Shown here one piece after another: positions 57,356 through 64,000 of a stretch of DNA of 64,000 bases. Made by a program: the position numbers and the translations under genes. The stretch spans positions 1 through 64,000 of the forward strand of contig CAJQUN010001229.1 in the NCBI GenBank assembly GCA_907163345.1. The letters run 5' to 3'. Below the pieces are notes generated by a model. It searched no databases. It saw only the letters and a program-made list of their open reading frames with translations, and was not told the origin of the DNA. Source of the stretch: Haberlea rhodopensis (taxonomy: Eukaryota; Streptophyta; Magnoliopsida; Lamiales; Gesneriaceae). Position 1 is the stretch's first letter. Every line of letters begins with the position of its first letter.

Positions 57356-60092
57356 CTAAAAAGTTTCGTCCTCGAAACTTGCATTGCATTTTACATCTGG
57401 ATATTTAGCATATAGTTCTTCTTCTTTTTCCCATGTTGCTTCATCAGGTGAATGATTGCTCCATTGAACCTTAACAAAAGGAATTGTCTTAGTTCGTAGA
57501 ATTCTCTCTTGACGGTCGAGTATCTTGATAGGATACTCTGAATATGTGCATTCCTTCGATATCTCAATCTCTGTTGCCTTAAGCACATGACTTTCATCTG
57601 GAACATACTTCCTGAGCATCGAGACGTGAAATACATTATGTACTCGATCTAGTTCCGGAGGTAGAGCAAGTCGATATGCCAACGTTCCTATTCTTTCCAG
57701 AATTTCATATGGTCCAATGAATCTGGGACTTAACTTCCCATGCTTGCCAAATCTCATTACTCCTCTGAATGGTGAGACTTTCAGGTATACCTTATCTCCT
57801 TGCTGAAATTCTAAATCTCGTCTACGAACATCAGCCCAACTTTTCTGTCGACTCTGAGCTGTAAGTAATCTTTGTTTGATGATGGACACATTCTCATTCG
57901 TGAGTTTGATCAACTCTGGTCCTTGGTGTTCGACATTTCCTTCCATACAAAGCTTCGAATGGTGCCATTTGAATACTGGATTGATAACTGTTATTGTACA
58001 CAAACTCTGCCAGTTTCAGATGACGATCCCATTGCCCTTGAAAATCCAAAATACATGTTCTAAGTAAATCCTCGAGAATTTGAATCGTTCTCTCAGACTG
58101 TCCGTCTGTCTGTGGATGGAAAGCTGTGCTGTATTTCAAATTCGTTCCCAGCACAGATTGTAAACTCTTCCAGAATTGAGATGTGAATCGAGCATCTCGA
58201 TCAGATATAATACTGACTGGTATCCCATGCAAACACACCACTTGATCAATATAAAGCCTTGCTAAATCATTCATTGATGTGGTCTTCTTCATCGGTATAA
58301 AGTGAGCACACTTAGTAAGTCGATCAACAATGACCCAAACTGAATCCTTTTGTGTCGTAGTTTTGGGTAATCCGGTCACAAAGTCCATAGTAATATGCTC
58401 CCATTTCCAGTTTGGTATATCCAAGTTTCTCAGTGTCCCTGCTGGCTTTTGTCTTCCGACTTTCACTTGTTGACACACTAAACACTTGGACACAAACTTT
58501 ACGACATCTTGCTTCATCCCTGGCCACCAAAATAATTGCTTCATATCTTGATACATTTTATTCTGTCCTGGATGCATGGCCAAAATTGTCTGATGTGAAT
58601 CTTGTAAGACTTCGCCCCTGAGTGTTGATACAGCTGGAACGAATAGTCTATCATTGAATCTCAAAGTCCCATCTTCATGCATTCTAAAACTTTCTTGTTT
58701 TGATTGAGCTCTTTGTAAGAAAGTCTGCCACATAGGATCCTTTGATTGTGCTTCCTTAATCCTGAGAATAAGATCAGGTTGCACCATGAGATTACACAAT
58801 ATCGTTGCCCCGTTTTGGTCGTCTCTTGATTCGACATTCAGATTTAACTTTGACATCTCGTCAATGAGTTTCTGTTGCGTAGTCAATAGCATTGATCCGT
58901 AACTCTTCCTGCTTAATGCATCAGCTACCGCATTACTCTTTCCAGGATGATAGTGCAATTTCACATCATAGTCCTTGATCAGCTCTAACCATCTTCTCTG
59001 TCTCATATTCAACTCCTTTTGAGTAAAAATATACTTTAAACTCTTGTGATCAGTGTAGATATCACATGTGGTTCCGTACAAGTAGTGTCGCCATAATTTC
59101 AGTGCAAAAACCACTGCTGCCAGTTCTAGATCATGAGTGGGGTACCTAATCTCGTGTTCTTTCAACTGTCGTGAAGCATATGCAATCACCTTTCCATTTT
59201 GCATAAGTACACAACCTAACCCCTCCTTTGATGCATCACTGTAGATACAAAATCCTTCATGTCCATCCGGCAATGTAAGAATAGGTGCCGTCACAAGTAA
59301 ATCTTTCAACTTCTCAAAACTTGCCTGACACTTAGAATCCCATTCAAACTTTACTCCATTTCTAGTTAACTTTGTAAGGGGTAATGCAACTCGAGAAAAT
59401 CATTCCACAAATTTTCGGTAATATCCAGCCAAACCCAGAAAACTTCGAATTTCTGTTACTGATGTCGGAACTTTCCAATTGGTAATGGCTTGAATCTTTG
59501 CTGAGTCTACTCGTATTCCTTGAGTATCAATGATGTGTCCAAGAAATGATACAGAATCCAACCAGAAGTCACATTTCTCGAACTTTGCAAATAATTGATG
59601 TTGTCGTAGTCTCTCCAATGTCATCTTCAAATGTTCTTCATGTTCTTCCTTTGATTTGGAATAAATCAATATGTCATCAATGAATACTATGATGAATTTG
59701 TCGAGCCATTCTCGGAATACGTGATTCATTAATGCCATAAATGCTGCAGGTGCATTCGTAAGTCCGAAAGGCATCACCAGAAATTCATAATCTCCATATC
59801 TGGTTCGAAATGCAGTTTTGTGAATATCTTGCTCCTTGATTCTGAGTTGATGATACCCAGATCTTAAATCAATCTTCGAGAATATGTGTGCACCTTGTAA
59901 TTGATCGAATAAATCGTCAATCCTTGGTAGCGGATATTTATTCTTCACAGTGATTCGATTCAACTCCCTGTAGTCAATTCACATTCTCATGCTGCCATCC
60001 TTTTTCTTTACAAACAGTACCGGTGCTCCCCAAGGTGACACACTAGGCCTTATAAAACCTTTATCTTGTAGTTCCTTCAATTGACTTTTCAA
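57356..60092 (-). pseudogene. pol of Element 3 (RT, RNase H, integrase, chromodomain)
   Basis: RT (59963-59400) has FIDDILIYS and PFGLTNAPAAF. It is preceded by a TGA before IDYRELN (about 59980) and followed by a TGA at 59400. 59399-57894 holds RNase H (YSDASKEGLGCVLM), the integrase zinc finger (ILAMHPGQNKMY...CLVCQQVK) and catalytic MDFVTGLP, SDRDARFTS and QTDGQSERTIQ. Behind EALYGRKCRTP about 25-30 bases are lost compared with Element 2, shifting the frame (about 57950). The last frame has GDKVYLKVSPFRGVMRFGK, VFHVSMLRKY and a chromodomain (ILDRQERILRTKTIPFVKV, WSNHSPDEATWE). Chromodomains are known to guide integration to modified histones. Confidence 0.92.
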
Positions 60093-61721
60093 TTATTTTA
60101 GCTCTGCTGGTGCCATCCTGTAAGGTGCTTTGGATATCGGTTCCGATCCCGGAATAATATCAATAGAAAATTCCGTGCTTCGAATTGGTGGCAGTCCTGG
60201 CAAATCCTCTGGGAAAACATCTGAGAATTCTTTCACCGTGCAAATCTTATTTATTTTTGCTTCCACTTCAGAGACATTGCCACAAAATCGTTCATGCAAG
60301 CTTACGCCTTCATAACAGATCTCTTTACCTGAACTCGTTTGTAGAGTTATGATCCTTCGGTAACAGTCAATGCGAGCCTTTGCACTACTCGACCAATCCA
60401 TTCCAAGAATTATGTCAAATTCTTTCATGTTGATGATGAACAGGTTGGCTTTGAATTCTTCGCTTTCCACAATCAGTGTTACATCATTGCATACATATTT
60501 AATTGTGACTGTCTTTCCTAATGGACTCATTACTTGCATTAAATGTAACAGTGGACTGAAGTGCAAATCAAGTTTCTCCACACAAGATTCAGAGATAAAG
60601 GAATTTGAAGCGCCAGAATCAAATAACACGTAAACATCTTGATTCAAGAATTTAAATTTACCTCCGATCAACTCATGATCCTCTTCAGCACGGACAGCAT
60701 ACAATCTAGTTGGATTGCGCTGTTGTTGTCCACGAGGTTGATTTGTTCCTGAGGTTTGCTTCAAACTGGGACAATCTCTAATCCGATGTTCTTTAGATCC
60801 ACATTTAAAGCAACCTCCAGAGTTCCAGTAACATTCCCCAGTATGACTCCGATTACACTTGGGACAAACTTCATTCTTCTTAGGTTCAACGATCATCTGT
60901 CTGCGAGCTGGTGGTCTCTGATCCCTGGTTCTGAATTCAGGCTTTCTCTTTCGATTTTGAGGAGACTCTAGATTCCTCAGTTCAGATTCCACGAACAATG
61001 CCCTCTCCATGAGTATATCAAATTTAGTATCCATGAGAGGTGCTACTTTGAGCCTGATGCCAGTGCGAAGACCTTGTCTGAACCTTGTAATCTTGCTGTT
61101 CTCAGACTGTAAATACAAAGGACAGAATCTGCCCAGCTCTTGGAACTTCCTCAAATACTCCAGCACAGTCATATTCTCAGTTTGCCTCAGCCTCAAAAAT
61201 TCATCTTCTTTAGCCATTCGGACTGCGTCAGGAAAATATTGTTGCAGAAATTTCTCTCTAAAAATCGCCCAGGTAATGGAGTTTCGTTCCATACTTACTT
61301 CCACTGAGGTCCACCAATGCTTTGCATTTCCTTCCAGAAATGGAGTCACCACTGTAACTTTTTCTCCATCGGCAATGTTTATGGCTTTCAGTAATTCTTC
61401 AATCTTGGTCAGCCATTCCTCAGCTTTCATTGGATCAGTCTCGTTTCCAAAGTACGGTGGTCGGAGTGCCCGAAATCTCTCAAACTCAGTCCTTCTCGGT
61501 GGTTCCGGCTGTAGTGGTGCCGAAACAACATTTTGTTGTAACACTCCTGCTATGATGCGACATATGTTCGTGATGTCCACCTCATTCATTGATCCCACGT
61601 TTATATTTGGGACTCCATCTTGACCTTGATCCACATTCCTATCTTGACCATCTCCTGAGTTGCGATTCGAGTCCTGTTCTTGGCTACCACTCAGATTGTT
61701 ACTGGTTCTTCCTCTAGCCAT
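60093..61721 (-). pseudogene. gag and protease of Element 3
   Basis: 542 codons from ATG at 61721. An Asn/Gln/Ser-rich start is followed by the gag domain (RPPYFGNETDPMKAEEWLTK, EFLRLRQTENMTVLEYLRKF), a zinc-binding pair (CPKCNRSHTGEC and CFKCGSKEHRIRDC) and the protease (VLFDSGASNSFI). TAA at 60093 ends the frame a few codons before the RT part, in a place where the frame of Element 2 runs on. The gag and protease themselves look intact. Confidence 0.92.
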
Positions 61722-61962
61722 TTGAAATCTTAAAAATAGAGTTTTATCGGAATAAATGATACTAGTTTAAAGAAAACAAATAAATTGTTTAAAGCAAGTA
61801 AAAACAAGTATGCACATAAGTTCAAACACACACACATGTAAAATCTTAGGTACTGATTCAAACTTAACTCCATTACTCTAAATCCAAAATTTTTCCCAAT
61901 AAGTCAAACTTAAATAAGCTTAGTCTTAAGGCAAAGGTCTAATCCCAAACATATAAACTAAG

Positions 61963-61974
61963 GCTCTGATACCA
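61963..61974 (-). promoter_or_regulatory. tRNA-iMet primer binding site of Element 3
   Basis: The minus strand reads TGGTATCAGAGC two bases behind the LTR end (TGTCACA). It fixes the orientation of the element. Confidence 0.95.
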
Positions 61975-61976
61975 AC

Positions 61977-64000
61977 TGTGACAGCCCGCCCAGACGGGTC
62001 GCCCGCCGTGTTCAATTGCTTGAACACAAGGCTACACTCAATTCAAAACTTAATATCACTTTGAACTTTTGTTTAGCGGAAACGTTTTTATTCTTATCGG
62101 ATGATTGACTTAATAATTTTTACCCGTGACTTTTATCTTAGAAAAATTTGGGCAGAGTCTCCTCTTAAAAATTGTGCCCTGTGATCTACCAGATCACTAC
62201 CACCACAACATCAATACCATAAAAACAAAAACTAAACCAAAATAAACTTCAAATATCAAAATCCAACTCAAACATAAATAAATGTTTCATGTCCTCAAAA
62301 TAAACTTAACATGTCAACATACTCAAGACTTCATAATAAATCTAAATATTCTCCGCATCGTCTAAGTCTTCAACTCCATCTGTAATATGTCACATTACAG
62401 GTAAAGGTAAGTTGCAGCATTTTATAGTAAGCATAATAAACATTTGATAAAAATATTAAAACATCATTTTTCATAATGTGACGAAAAATAATATACTTTC
62501 ATATCCAAAATAACTTTCACACATATATGGTTTAATCCGAGCAGTCAACGGAACTAAATTTCACAAAACGGAATCATAACGGAAATAACTGCACAGATAA
62601 CCAACGATACGTAACGGAAACGAATAATCATATCATATATTATATAATTAATCATTTAAACATAGCCATGCTGTAATGAAACAAATGCATACTCAAATAC
62701 GGATGTGACACAATGATATCATTCCAGACTATACCCGCTGGAAGGGTATCGACAGATATTATACCCCCTCTGTCTTCGGGCAAAACGAAATGCGTTTCTT
62801 TATTCTCGTCGCTAACGAGCCGAAAGTATGCGCGTTTTTATCCTCGTCGCAATGCGAGCCACAACGAAACGAAAATATCCACAGTTCACAAACTTCAAAG
62901 CGTATTCACCGAATCAAGACAAACATGGCCTTTCAAAATAGTTTTTCACACACAATAAAATGTTATTCAAAATTCTATTTTCAACAAAATACATTTCTTT
63001 TCAAAAATCATTTTTCAGAATAATTTCTTGCATGCTTACTATCCGAAAATCATTTCAAAAATAAACAATATGAAATACTTAAAATAATTTGCGGAAAATT
63101 TCAACCTCCTTTACGTACCTCAAAGCTTCTTAACAATGTTCAAGCTACAAACCTTCCCACAATCTCCGATATGTCAAAGATTCCCTATTATCCATTTCAA
63201 CATTATCAAAACCATATTCATTTAACTTGTTTCTAAAACAACCTACATAATCATAACTCTTTGAAATCCATCATCATTTTCGAATTAACATACAAATTTC
63301 CAGAATATTTTTCGAACCAATATACATCACCATAACATCTCCTCTTTACAGCCTAAATCTTCAAAATGCATAATAAAATTTTCGAACCAAAATGACATCC
63401 CAATTCTTCAAAAATTCAGTCTCATATTTAAACAAAATACCATTTCAGTTTCTTCAATATCAGATAAAAATTCTCGATCCTAAAATCCTTCGAAAAAGTC
63501 TTCAAAATTTCCAGAAAAATCTTTCTTCAAAATTCCAGAAATTTTCGAATTAATTCCTAAATATTTGTTCTTGACAAATTAAACCCCTAAAACTTCAATT
63601 TATATCCAACTAACCTAAACATAACAATTAAAAAAAAAAATCAAAACAGTAAAAAAAAAAATCAAGAACAGAAAGATTTCGAAAATTAAAATAAAAATCG
63701 AATTTCATACCAGTTGATGTCCAAATCCGAATTCCTCTCAGTTGTTTGCTACTACTCGAGTTTGGAAGTGATTTCCGAAGCTAAAAATCGAAACCCACGA
63801 AATCTGGAATTTTGTTTTCGGTTTTGGAAAAACAGACGGAAATGGATTTGGGTTTTCTGTGGAAGGAACTTAAATAGATTGTTGGTTACCATGGTGAAGA
63901 GGTGAAGGGACGAGAGTTATTGGAGAAGAAGAGGCGACGAAATTGAAGAATGAATGACATGCTGCGAAGAAGACGAAGCAAACGAAGGCTGAATGGAAAC
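61977..64000 (-). repeat. 5' LTR of Element 3 (right copy, truncated by window)
   Basis: 2,024 bp of about 2,212. It aligns with 55131-57153 at an offset of 6,846-6,847 bases. Confidence 0.95.

Larger units (their letters stand above)
55131..64000 (-). mobile_element. Element 3: chromovirus (Tekay/Del-like) Gypsy element, runs off the window
   Basis: LTRs at 55131-57342 and from 61977 to the window end point to the minus strand for gag-pol. The second LTR would end near 64188. The two LTRs differ at only about ten places in the 2.0 kb that can be compared, so insertion was recent. It lies in the pol gene of Element 2, with TGAGT as the probable target sequence (55126-55130). gag-pol has three stops and one deletion. 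In its own direction the LTR reads TGTAATGGCTC...GGCTGTCACA. Confidence 0.95.

Overview
This is a piece of plant nuclear genome, almost certainly a eudicot. The evidence is spliced genes with plant-type introns, plant-specific families (a CER2/CER26-like wax acyltransferase and a trihelix-like gene) and plant LTR retrotransposon lineages (Tat and Tekay-type chromoviruses). An asterid host is possible, but that is only an impression. Nothing here is prokaryotic or viral.

The left half (1-31,100) is the gene-bearing part. In order it holds a CCDC97-like spliceosome-associated protein gene (minus, 992-3247); an 87-bp-period minisatellite (3775-4655); the complete eight-exon ARPC4 gene for ARP2/3 complex subunit 4 (plus, 6254-12744), whose introns carry a 5'-truncated LINE with target-site duplications, a likely hAT-like MITE and a 300-bp tandem duplication; and a two-exon gene for a small, basic, probably mitochondrial coiled-coil protein, perhaps mS26-like (plus, 14375-16971). 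These are followed by a broken trihelix/Myb-SANT-like pseudogene (18707-19998), a two-exon CER26-like BAHD-fold gene (minus, 20544-22084) and a three-coding-exon, Lys/Glu/Asp-rich gene of the type annotated as 'myb-like protein X' (minus, 25416-29889). These genes have unrelated jobs (splicing, actin branching, probable mitochondrial translation, cuticular wax elongation) and form no operon-like unit.

The right half (33,677-64,000) is a nest of LTR retrotransposons. Element 1 (33677-46141) is a complete but dead Tat-lineage Gypsy element. It has a perfect 5-bp target duplication, a second (archaeal-type) RNase H, and an intron-containing antisense ORF with its own TATA box. It is split by a 2,773-bp solo LTR of another family (36008-38780). 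After two hAT-type MITEs, Element 2 (plus, from 48856) is a Gypsy element with a tRNA-iMet primer site, cut near the end of pol by Element 3 (minus, 55131 to beyond the window). Element 3 is a very young chromovirus insertion whose two LTRs are nearly identical but whose gag-pol has three stops and a frameshifting deletion.

The main points for a second look are the antisense ORF module of Element 1, the clusters of CGATCGATCG palindromes that sit at matching places in two unrelated long LTRs, the hairpin and palindrome structures upstream of the CER26-like gene, and two repeat elements carrying tRNA-like A/B-box pairs. All exon borders and family names come from reading the sequence by eye; no database search was run.
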